Positions 51,922-59,710 of a stretch of 64,000 bases of DNA are shown piece after piece; positions within the stretch are counted from its first letter, which is position 1; each line of letters begins with the position of its first letter. The position numbers and the translations under genes were made by a program. The notes beneath the pieces were generated by a model. That model was given only the letters and a program-made list of their open reading frames with translations. It was not told the DNA's origin and did not search any database. The DNA lies in contig NZ_VFPQ01000001.1 in the NCBI RefSeq assembly GCF_006716785.1, positions 4,960,001-5,024,000 of the forward strand, read 5' to 3'. This DNA is from Thermopolyspora flexuosa. Its GTDB lineage: Bacteria > Actinomycetota > Actinomycetes > Streptosporangiales > Streptosporangiaceae.

Positions 51922-53517
51922 TCAGCACTGCCGGCCGTACGTGATCTGCGGGTGACCACCTCCTTTCCGTGGTCCGGCGGGAATGGGGCGGGCCAGCGCG
52001 GGCCCGCCGGCTCGTGGCGTGCCGATGCACAGGAAGGACAGGCTTCGCCGGGACGTTCCGGCGAGGCCGAGCACGCGGTCGGTGGTCTCGTTCGCCCCGT
52101 CCGAGTGGATGCGGGCGGTCAGGCCGAGGGCCGCGGCGGCGAGGGTCGCGCGCTGGAGGAGCAGGCCGGTCTCGATCTGCTGCATGCGGTACCAGCGGTC
52201 GCCGTGCCGCGGTACGCCCGCCAGCGGGTCGCCCGCCGGGATCAGGGCCGCGGCGGCGCCCGGCAGCGCGATCCGGGTGTTCGGGAGCAGCCGCCCGCCG
52301 AGGACGCCGGCGACCGCGGACTCCCCCGCCACCCGGCACAGCACCCGGCGCTCCCGGTCGTAGCGGTAGGCGCCGGGTCGCAGGCCGCCCACCCGCAGCG
52401 CCAGCAGGTAGAGCTCGGTCGCCGGCGCGTCGCGGGCGAGGTCGGAGGGGTACGGCCCGGCGGCCGCGGCGAGCACGGCCGCGAGCGTGTCCGCCGCGAG
52501 GGGCACCGGCCGGAAGCCGACCGGGGGCGAGGCGCGGTACGGCACCCCGTCGGCGAGCCGTACCGCGGGTGCGGGCGGCAGGGCGAACTCCGTGGCCTCG
52601 CGGGCCGCGGGCGCGCCGCCCGGCGAGGTGGCCCCGGGCACCTCCCGGGTCGGGGGCGCGGCGTTCCGGGTGGCCTCGTGCAGCGCGGCGGCCGCCCCGC
52701 CGGGGGGCATGCGCCTCGGCGCGGGCGTGCTCTCCGGCACGGCGGGAGGCGGATCACCGGGATCGACGGGCCGGCCGGGACGGACGGGCCCGTCCGGAAG
52801 CTCGAGGACGAGTACGGCGAGCGCCCCCTCGCGCCTGCCGTCGAGCCCGAGCAGCCGGTCCAGGCGCGGGTCGGCGAACCGCAGCCGGATCTCGCCGGTC
52901 ATGCCGAGCCGCTCGCCGACGGCGAGGGCCTGGGCGAGCAGCACCCCCGTCTCCTGGCAGACCAGCCGGTAGCCGAGGTCGCCGTACTTGAACATCGACC
53001 GCCAGAACACCGCGGAGAGCACGAGCACCACGTCCGGCCGTACCGCGGGGGCGACGTCCGGGATCCCGGCGAGGGCCGCGCGGTGGTCGCCGTCGCGCAC
53101 CCGCTCCAGCAGGTGGTGCACGGGGTCGTAGTGGTAGAGCCCCGCCGTCTCCGGCCCGCCGACGGCGAGGTACGCCTCGATCGGGTAGAGGGCGCCCCCG
53201 GACGGGGCCGGGCGGCCGAGCAGCAGGACGGGAGGCCCGCCCACCGGACGGCCGGTGTCATCGACCTGGTGGAACCAGATGAGCCGGGCCACGCCGAGCA
53301 GCTCGCGCAGCAGCTCGCCGACCGCGGACAGGCCGGTGCGGTCCGGGGACGTGGGCCAGGGCAGCACGATGCGGGGCGCGCCGGGGTAGCGCTTGTGGCG
53401 GGTCGGCGCGGTACTCCGGTCGATCGTGAGCGGCCCCCGGTCGCGCAGTGCGGCGAGGTAGCGGCGGGTGGCCTCGCCGGGCACGGTGGCGGCGGCTGCT
53501 GTGGCGGCGTGGTGCAT
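51922..53517 (-). CDS. SagB-type azoline dehydrogenase (TbtE-like)
   Basis: 531 residues, FMN nitroreductase fold. Two similar halves: the first with PAPSGGALYPIEAYLAVGG and YRLVCQETGVLLAQALAVGE, the second with RMQQIETGLLLQRATLAAAALGL near the end. Oxidises thiazolines made by the YcaO enzyme to thiazoles. Long Pro/Ala linker between halves (about 250-320). Starts 28 bases after the YcaO gene; Shine-Dalgarno weak (GGCGAGAG). Confidence 0.9.
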   Translation of the reverse strand: MHHAATAAAATVPGEATRRYLAALRDRGPLTIDRSTAPTRHKRYPGAPRIVLPWPTSPDRTGLSAVGELLRELLGVARLIWFHQVDDTGRPVGGPPVLLLGRPAPSGGALYPIEAYLAVGGPETAGLYHYDPVHHLLERVRDGDHRAALAGIPDVAPAVRPDVVLVLSAVFWRSMFKYGDLGYRLVCQETGVLLAQALAVGERLGMTGEIRLRFADPRLDRLLGLDGRREGALAVLVLELPDGPVRPGRPVDPGDPPPAVPESTPAPRRMPPGGAAAALHEATRNAAPPTREVPGATSPGGAPAAREATEFALPPAPAVRLADGVPYRASPPVGFRPVPLAADTLAAVLAAAAGPYPSDLARDAPATELYLLALRVGGLRPGAYRYDRERRVLCRVAGESAVAGVLGGRLLPNTRIALPGAAAALIPAGDPLAGVPRHGDRWYRMQQIETGLLLQRATLAAAALGLTARIHSDGANETTDRVLGLAGTSRRSLSFLCIGTPRAGGPALARPIPAGPRKGGGHPQITYGRQC

Positions 53518-53545
53518 GCGGGTCTCTCGCCGGTCGAAGGGGTCG

Positions 53546-55516
53546 TCAGGAGAAGGGGTGCGGGAACGGGTTGAGCTCGTCGGGCCGCAGGTCGGCGTCG
53601 CGGTACCCGAGCAGCCGGGGCAGCGACAGCAGGCGTGGCAGGCCGTGGGTACGGCGATGCCGGTGCCCGAAGGTCATCGGCATCGCGCCCGGCACGAGCA
53701 CCTTGGCCGAGGCGAGCCCGACCGCCCTGGCCTCGGGCGAGGTGGTGTCCACGGTGATCACGTCGAGGCCGCTCGCGAGGTACCGGCCGACGAGCTCGGC
53801 GAGGTCGGCGCCGAGGTCGTCGTGCGCGGGCCAGGCGAACTCCGCGGTGATCTCGGCGAGCGTGCGGGCCGGGCCGTCGAACGGCAGGAACGCCAGCCGT
53901 TCGAACGCGTCCGGATGGCAGTACAGCATGGGGTGGTCCTCCAGCCGCCGTACCCGGTCGGAGTCGGCCAGCAGGCGGGCCGCCGCGGCCTCGTCGTACC
54001 GTTCGAGCTGGCCTTCCAGGGCGGGGCCCAGGTCGTGGATCGCCCGGCGCAGCGCGCGTTCCGGGGACAGGTGGGCCCCGCTCGCGCAGACCGCCTTGGG
54101 GCGGCCGGGCCCGCCGGTCCGGTCGACGGCGATCACCCAGAACACCGGCAGCCCCTGCTCGAGGGTGGCGACGAACGCCGCCACCTCGTAGCCGTACCGG
54201 TGCCGGATGCGTTCGGCCGCGAGCGGGATGCGCCGGTCGGCGGCCGAGCCGAGGTCCACCCTGGGGATGGGCAGGCGCGCGTACCAGGCGGTGAGGAACG
54301 CGTCCCGTTCCGCGACCTCCAGCAGCCCGTGCAGGATCGCCTCGACCGGGGTGCCGCCGATCGCGCAGCCGTTGGAGCACTCGTAGGCGAACCCGCGGTC
54401 GCCCTCGGGGCGCGGGCCGTAGTAGACGAAGCACTCCGGCACGAGCACGGGCGCGTCCCGCCGGAAGGAGTACCCCCACACCCAGGAGGTCTCCTTCTCC
54501 GGGTGGAACCGGGTGAACCAGAAACCGGGCAGGTCGTACCGGTCGTCCGGGTAGAGGCCGAGGGTGCGCGGGTCGAGGGCGTGGCCGGCCACGTCGGCGT
54601 ACGGCGCGCGCACCACGGTGCGGCGGCCGCGGGGATGGATGCCGGCGACGCGCTCCAGCGCCTCGACGATCGCGGTGGCCCGCGCCGCGGCGAAGTCGTC
54701 GCTGCGGCCGTACCCGTGGTGGCTCTCGTCGACGGTGCGCGCCGGGGCGAGCCGGGCGACCGCCATCGGGGTGCCGCCCCGGGTGTCGGAGGCCACGCCC
54801 TGCACGAACCCGGTCTCGGCGTCCACGAACATCCGCTCCAGCTCCGCGGCCCGGGGCGCGATGTCGCCGACGCGGAAGACGGCCGGGTGGGGCTTGCGGG
54901 CCGAGACCGGCAACGGGCGGCTCGCCTCCGGGTGGTCGTCCGGCCGGGACCCGCAGTCGGGGCACAGCGGGTCGGCGAGCACGGGGTGGCGGCGGACCGT
55001 CGCGGTCGGTACGGCCAGCCGCAGCAGCGCGCCCGCCGAGCGGGCCGAGGCGGGGTCATGCCGCAGCCGGTCCACCTCGCCGGCGACCAGCACCCCCACG
55101 GCCGCGGCGAGCACCGGCGTGACCAGGCGCGACGGCCGCGACGCCAGCTCGTGGCCGTACCGCCTGCGCAGCTCGTCCCGGCCAGGCGCGTCCGGGCGGT
55201 TCGCCGCACGCCGCCGCTCGGCGCAGGTGGGGCAGCCGGGCGTGCCCGGGCGCACCGCGGGGCCGACCAGCACGCAGCCGCCCTCCACCCGCACCGGCAG
55301 CCACGGCACCCGCAGCTCGGCGGCCCGGCGGCGGGCCTCGCCGTACCCGCGGGTGTCGTCGGCGTCGCAGGCGAGCACGAGCGCGGTGACGCCGTCGTGC
55401 GCGGCCGTCGCCACCGGGCGGCCGGTGCGGGCCAGGGCCGACCGGATGGCCGCGTGCAGCCTGCCGGAGCCGAGCACGGCGACCGGCCCACGGGGAGCGG
55501 CGAGCACGTCAGTCAT
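53546..55516 (-). CDS. YcaO cyclodehydratase fused to E1-like domain (TbtG-like)
   Basis: 656 residues. N-terminal ThiF/E1-like domain with zinc cysteines CPTCAERRR (near 95) and CPDCGSR (near 185). C-terminal YcaO domain with ATP-binding regions (AARATAIVEALERVAG; EAILHGLLEVAERDAF), ending in the PxPxP-type tail PFPHP. ATP-dependent cyclisation of Cys to thiazolines. The start overlaps the end of the upstream gene by 8 bases. Needs the adjacent RRE protein to recognise the leader. Confidence 0.93.
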   Translation of the reverse strand: MTDVLAAPRGPVAVLGSGRLHAAIRSALARTGRPVATAAHDGVTALVLACDADDTRGYGEARRRAAELRVPWLPVRVEGGCVLVGPAVRPGTPGCPTCAERRRAANRPDAPGRDELRRRYGHELASRPSRLVTPVLAAAVGVLVAGEVDRLRHDPASARSAGALLRLAVPTATVRRHPVLADPLCPDCGSRPDDHPEASRPLPVSARKPHPAVFRVGDIAPRAAELERMFVDAETGFVQGVASDTRGGTPMAVARLAPARTVDESHHGYGRSDDFAAARATAIVEALERVAGIHPRGRRTVVRAPYADVAGHALDPRTLGLYPDDRYDLPGFWFTRFHPEKETSWVWGYSFRRDAPVLVPECFVYYGPRPEGDRGFAYECSNGCAIGGTPVEAILHGLLEVAERDAFLTAWYARLPIPRVDLGSAADRRIPLAAERIRHRYGYEVAAFVATLEQGLPVFWVIAVDRTGGPGRPKAVCASGAHLSPERALRRAIHDLGPALEGQLERYDEAAAARLLADSDRVRRLEDHPMLYCHPDAFERLAFLPFDGPARTLAEITAEFAWPAHDDLGADLAELVGRYLASGLDVITVDTTSPEARAVGLASAKVLVPGAMPMTFGHRHRRTHGLPRLLSLPRLLGYRDADLRPDELNPFPHPFS

Positions 55517-57578
55517 CGGCGAGCACCACCTGGACGAGGAACGGCAGCAGCCGGGCGAGTTCGGGGTCGTGGTCGAGCGGTATCGCCACCGGGACGCGTC
55601 CGGTCGCGCGCAGCGCCTCGGCCATGAGCCGCACGCCGTACGGGTCGTCCGGCGGCGGGTCGCCCGCGGCGTGCCCGGGGAAGCGGGTCGGGCCGGGGTC
55701 GGCGTACGCGAGCTGCCCGGTGGTGCGGGCCTGCCAGCCGAGCAGGACCCGTTCCCGCCCGTCGAGCAGGGCGGCGGCGTGGGTCGCGGCGGCCGACACG
55801 ACGGCCGGGCGGCCGGGCACCCCGAAACGGAAGGCGGGCACGCCCAGCGCCGCGGTGGCGTCCCGGACCTCGACGGCCTCGCCCGTCAGCTCGAGCTGCC
55901 GCCCCAGGTGGCCGGACGGTGGTTGCACGACGGGCAGGTCGTCCGGGTCGAGCGCGGCGAGGTGGGCCTCGCAGTGGGCGCGCAGCCCGGCGGCCACGGC
56001 CTCCGCCCAGCTCAGCCCGGCCGCCACCCCGGCCGGGGCCCGGTAGCGGGTCCCGACCGGCCCCAGCACGCCGATGGGAACCGCCCGCGGCCGTCCGGTC
56101 GGCACCTCGACCCCCCACACCATGTCCGCGGCCGCGGCGGTGCGGGCGCCGTGGGCGGCGAGGGCGCCGTACGTGGCGAGCGCGGCGAGCAGGCAGCGCG
56201 CCCGCGCCGTGGGCCGGTCCTCGCCCCAGCCGACGACCTCCGGTGGCGGCGCCCAGCCGGGCAGGACGCCGAACGGGTCGGAGACGGTGGCGCGGCACAC
56301 CGCGAGCGGGGTCTGCGCGAGGTCCTGCTCGTCGAGCAGGCCGAGCAGGCCGAGCCGGGCGTCGACGATCTCGCCCGTGCGCTCCAGGAGCCGGTCGCGG
56401 CCGATCGGCACGGCGGCCGCCAGCGCGTCCACGGCCGCGCACACGTCCTCGGGCGTGTGGCCGGGGCATGACCGGTGATCCGCGCCGGGATGCGGGAGGA
56501 ACCGGTGCCGGAAGGTGTCGAGGTTGCGCAGGTCGACCCTGGTGAGCGCGGGCCCGGCACCGTCACCGGGCGGCGCTCCCGCCGGGCTCGCGTACGGCAC
56601 GGCCGCCGGCGGGTGCGGCACGGCGTTCGCCGCGTGGTCCGGCCGGCCGGGTACGGCCGTGCCGTACCGGTCCTCCGGATCGGCGGAGTCCATGCCGGTG
56701 AGGTGGGAGAACGCGGCGAGGGCGAGCATGGCGGCGACCACGGCGGGGACGGGCCCGATCAGCCAGTCCTCGCCGGTGTGCGCCGAGGTGGCGTGCGGGA
56801 GCGCGCCGAGCCGCCGCCAGCCGGACTCGGCCTCGGTCCGCGCGATCGGCCCCACGGCGGTCAGCCACACCTCGGCGGGCCGGACGAGCGCCTGCCCGAG
56901 CGGCACGTCGGCCTCGCGGCACGCCCGGGCCGTCGCGATCAGGTCCGCGGGATCCCGGGCGATCTGCAGCACCAGGTCGGGCCGGTCGGCGATGGCGTCG
57001 AGCCCGGCGGCGGCCGGGTCGTCCGCGGCCTCGATGCGGACGGCCTGTTCCGGGTCCCGGCGGGCCCGCTCCACGACGTCGCGGAGCGCCACGGCGTCCC
57101 CGCCGCCGGACGTGGTGCCGGTGGTGAGGACCCGCAGCCGCTTCCAGCCGGACCTCACACACGCCTCCAGCACCGCGGCGAGCAGCGGGCCTTCGCCGAC
57201 CAGCACGGCGCGTGCCCGCCGCAACCGCTCGAACCGCCACTCGGGTGAGTCGTGCGCGTACCCGATGAAGGAGATCTCGTCGGCGTACACGTCACGCTCG
57301 GCCGCGGTCAGACCGTGCGGGCGCGAGCCGCGGTTGTCGACGACGAAGCGCAGCTCGGCGAGGCTCCGGATCAGGCGCTCGACGATGTCCCGCCGGTCCT
57401 CCGACAGCCCGGCGGTGAGCTCGGCGAGGGTACGGCGACCGTCGAGGGCCGGCGCCAGCCTGCTGAGCAAGGCGAACGCCTGGTTTCCGCGCAGCGTGCA
57501 CGTCCCATGGTCGCCGTGAATGTACGCGCCGTCCGGGGATTCCACGAAACGCACGTCTTCCCGCAACCGTGGGCGCAT
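55509..57578 (-). CDS. Ocin-ThiF/RRE leader-binding protein (TbtF-like)
   Basis: 689 residues from ATG 57578. N-terminal RRE-like region (RLREDVRFVESPDGAYIHG, then ALLSRLAPALDGRRTLAEL) that should bind the precursor leader; a ThiF-like middle; and a C-terminal TOMM-type domain with LLGWQARTTGQLAYADPG. First gene of the operon. The ATG at 57608 is in frame but lies at the predicted transcription start and inside the operator flank, so 57578 is chosen. It delivers the precursor to the YcaO enzyme. Confidence 0.85.
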   Translation of the reverse strand: MRPRLREDVRFVESPDGAYIHGDHGTCTLRGNQAFALLSRLAPALDGRRTLAELTAGLSEDRRDIVERLIRSLAELRFVVDNRGSRPHGLTAAERDVYADEISFIGYAHDSPEWRFERLRRARAVLVGEGPLLAAVLEACVRSGWKRLRVLTTGTTSGGGDAVALRDVVERARRDPEQAVRIEAADDPAAAGLDAIADRPDLVLQIARDPADLIATARACREADVPLGQALVRPAEVWLTAVGPIARTEAESGWRRLGALPHATSAHTGEDWLIGPVPAVVAAMLALAAFSHLTGMDSADPEDRYGTAVPGRPDHAANAVPHPPAAVPYASPAGAPPGDGAGPALTRVDLRNLDTFRHRFLPHPGADHRSCPGHTPEDVCAAVDALAAAVPIGRDRLLERTGEIVDARLGLLGLLDEQDLAQTPLAVCRATVSDPFGVLPGWAPPPEVVGWGEDRPTARARCLLAALATYGALAAHGARTAAAADMVWGVEVPTGRPRAVPIGVLGPVGTRYRAPAGVAAGLSWAEAVAAGLRAHCEAHLAALDPDDLPVVQPPSGHLGRQLELTGEAVEVRDATAALGVPAFRFGVPGRPAVVSAAATHAAALLDGRERVLLGWQARTTGQLAYADPGPTRFPGHAAGDPPPDDPYGVRLMAEALRATGRVPVAIPLDHDPELARLLPFLVQVVLADD

Positions 57579-57593
57579 TGACCACACATCTCG

Positions 57594-57607
57594 TGGGAGC
57601 GCTCCCA
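57594..57607. promoter_or_regulatory. CebR/CelR-type operator palindrome
   Basis: Perfect 14-bp palindrome TGGGAGCGCTCCCA. This is the operator of LacI-family cello-oligosaccharide repressors (CebR in Streptomyces, CelR in Thermobifida fusca). It lies directly downstream of the predicted transcription start of the thiopeptide operon, where a bound repressor would block initiation. Confidence 0.8.
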
Positions 57608-57615
57608 TACGCCGG

Positions 57616-57645
57616 AGTGTAAACGAGGTGTGTCCATGGCGTAAA
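57616..57645 (-). promoter_or_regulatory. Predicted promoter of the thiopeptide operon
   Basis: Read on the minus strand: -35-like TTTACG (57645-57640), an 18-base spacer, -10 TACACT (57621-57616). Transcription should start near 57609, giving a leader of about 30 bases to ATG 57578 that contains the 14-bp operator. Confidence 0.6.
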
Positions 57646-58031
57646 CACCCTTTTTCTCCGCCGGCCGGCCGCCACGGAAATGAAACGCCCGTCGAATCAA
57701 GGCGTTTGCGCAGTTCAGCCGCCCTGATCAGACGAACCGGAACAACCTTCTCAGCTGATCATCGAAATACGATCGAGTGAAAGCCGAGGCGATCCGACGC
57801 CTGCGATAAGCAGGACGTCACGATCTCGACCTGAAACTTTCAATCCCTCCGCCGATATTGCGGATCCACCAAAAAACACGACCTGATCAAACCCTTTTCC
57901 CGCTGCGTTCCGTGAAAGGCATCGCCGGACGAACACATACGCGAGCGGGAACATGTGTCCCCACCACCGCCCATGGCGGGCCCCTGTGCGGGGGCACCGC
58001 CGCTGGATCCGGGCACAGGTGCGCGCAACGC
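57646..58031. other. Upstream flank of the thiopeptide operon
   Basis: About 390 bases, more AT-rich than the surroundings around 57740-57900. No gene or pathway-specific regulator is seen. Confidence 0.35.
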
Positions 58032-58065
58032 GAGAGGCGGCCTCCGTACCCGACAGAGGTCCGCC
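58032..58065 (-). terminator. Hairpin after the thioesterase gene
   Basis: GAGGCGG (58032-58038) pairs with CCGCCTC (58059-58065), with an inner CCTC/GAGG pair. It lies 28 bases past the thioesterase stop. Confidence 0.5.
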
Positions 58066-58092
58066 TCCGGCGACCGCGACGTGAGTGGCCCG

Positions 58093-58482
58093 TCAGGGGG
58101 CCGGGTTCACGTAATCCGCCAGCACGTCACGGAGCGCGTCGGGCACCGGGGTGGGCTTCCCGGAGCCGTCGATGTGGACGACGGTGTATGACCCGCGCAC
58201 CGCGACGTCCTCACCCTTGAGAATCCGCCACGCGTAGGTGATCGAGGTGTTCCCCAGCTTCTCGACCTCGAGCTCGACGACGTATTCGTCACCGAACTCG
58301 AACGGCAGATCGAAAACCGCCTGTACGGCCCGCCGGGGCAGATCGACGACCTGTACGCCGGCCTCCCGGTAGAGGGCGTGCTCGGCGACCTCCACCCACT
58401 TGAATGCGTTCGTGTAGTGATAGCGCCCGGACGCGTCGGTCTCGTGGAAGGCCACGGTGCCCCGTACCCGGTAAACGGTCAT
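58093..58482 (-). CDS. Hotdog-fold acyl-CoA thioesterase
   Basis: 129 residues, 4HBT family. N-terminal VAFHETDASGRYHYTNAFKW carries the active-site Asp of the YbgC/4HBT motif; the central strand SITYAWRIL and the C-terminal SYTVVHID fit the fold. Hydrolyses acyl- or aryl-CoA thioesters; substrate unknown. Single gene. Confidence 0.85.
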   Translation of the reverse strand: MTVYRVRGTVAFHETDASGRYHYTNAFKWVEVAEHALYREAGVQVVDLPRRAVQAVFDLPFEFGDEYVVELEVEKLGNTSITYAWRILKGEDVAVRGSYTVVHIDGSGKPTPVPDALRDVLADYVNPAP

Positions 58483-58563
58483 GCCGCGACCTTACCCAAC
58501 GCTTGACCCAGCGCATTTCGCGGCCCTCCGCCGGGGCGGCCGCCGCACAGCCGAGTCCCGGGC

Positions 58564-59373
58564 TCAACCTGCGGACGACGAGGCGGACGGTCCTGCCGGG
58601 GGTCGTCCGTGATCGCGGCCCGCCAGGGTCCGCGGGCCCCACACCGCCACCACGAGCACCGCGACGGCCGCGGTGAGCAGGCCCACGGTCATCGGGTCGT
58701 AGTGCGAGCCGTTCACCGGGAACAGCGCGTAGCCGACGTTGCTGGAGGCGTGGACGAGCACCGCGGCCGCCACGCTCGCCCCCGTGTTCCGGTACATCCA
58801 CACGATGATCACCCGGGTCGCCACCGTGAACAGGCACTGCCAGGCGATCCAGCCCGCGTCGCGGCCGGCCTGCAGCCACGGCACGATGTGCCAGGCCGCC
58901 CACACCAGGCCGATGACCAGGCCGACCGTGAACGCGCCGTACCGGGCGAGCATGCGGTCGGCGGCGTACCCCATCCAGCCCGCCTCCTCGCCCACCGCCG
59001 CGACGAGGAACATCACGATCAGGACCGGAACCATCGCCCAGGTGATCCGCGGCTCCGGCAGCGGGCGCCCGGCCAGCCGCAGCACCACGTACGACGCCGC
59101 GAACACACCCGGCATGAGCAGCACGGCCGCGACGTACCAGCGCCCCGGCCGGAACCGCGCCACCGACCGCCGCAGCAGCGGCAGCCGCTCACCCCGCGGC
59201 AGCAGCACCAGCGCGGCGATCACCGGGCAGAACGCCATGAGCGAGCTCACCGGCAGGTCGTACGGCCGCGCCGCCCCGGCCTGGTTGGCCAGGTGGCCCA
59301 GCAGCCACAGCGGCAGCGACAGCACGAAGACCAGCGCGAAGAACCGCAGCGCCGAGCCGCGTCCCCGGCTCAT
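58564..59373 (-). CDS. CPBP-family intramembrane protein, altered motif
   Basis: 269 residues with about eight membrane segments. CPBP (CAAX protease and bacteriocin-processing) motifs: EEAGWMGY at the first motif, where relatives have EExGWRGY, so the usual Arg is Met; WAAWH at the second; HASSN at the third (HxxxN intact). It may be catalytically impaired or a bacteriocin-immunity type. ATG 59373 overlaps the stop of a 38-residue ORF (ATGA). Confidence 0.8.
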   Translation of the reverse strand: MSRGRGSALRFFALVFVLSLPLWLLGHLANQAGAARPYDLPVSSLMAFCPVIAALVLLPRGERLPLLRRSVARFRPGRWYVAAVLLMPGVFAASYVVLRLAGRPLPEPRITWAMVPVLIVMFLVAAVGEEAGWMGYAADRMLARYGAFTVGLVIGLVWAAWHIVPWLQAGRDAGWIAWQCLFTVATRVIIVWMYRNTGASVAAAVLVHASSNVGYALFPVNGSHYDPMTVGLLTAAVAVLVVAVWGPRTLAGRDHGRPPAGPSASSSAG

Positions 59374-59486
59374 TTCCGGCCCTTCGGTCCTGCGGCGCCG
59401 CATGTTGCGGTTGCCCGGTAGCCGTCGCCGGCCGCCGGGTCGTCTCGCACAGGGCTGCGGATCACGGCGTTCACGACGTTCGCCAT
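59370..59486 (-). CDS. 38-residue ORF coupled to the CPBP gene
   Basis: ATG 59486 has an excellent GGGGAGG 7 bases upstream and reads MANVVNAVIRSPVRDDPAAG, then a Thr/Ala/Gly/Lys-rich tail with one Cys. Its stop overlaps the CPBP start by 4 bases. The strong site and coupling argue that it is translated. It could be a leader peptide or a substrate of the CPBP protein; no family recognised. Confidence 0.5.
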   Translation of the reverse strand: MANVVNAVIRSPVRDDPAAGDGYRATATCGAAGPKGRK

Positions 59487-59710
59487 CGGTACGCCTCCCC
59501 GTGTGCCGGACGACTCCGGCTTCGCCGCGCACGCCCCATGGATTGCCCTTCTTACGGCTCGCACCTTTTGATCGGGCTTGACCGGTCGTGCCCACAAACT
59601 AGCCGACGAGTCTGTCGGTTCGGCCGCAGGAGCGCCGGAAATGCGCTTCCTCCGGCGACCCGGCCGACCGCGATCGGCTGCCTCGGCGGTGCGCGGTGAC
59701 GGCCGTGCGG

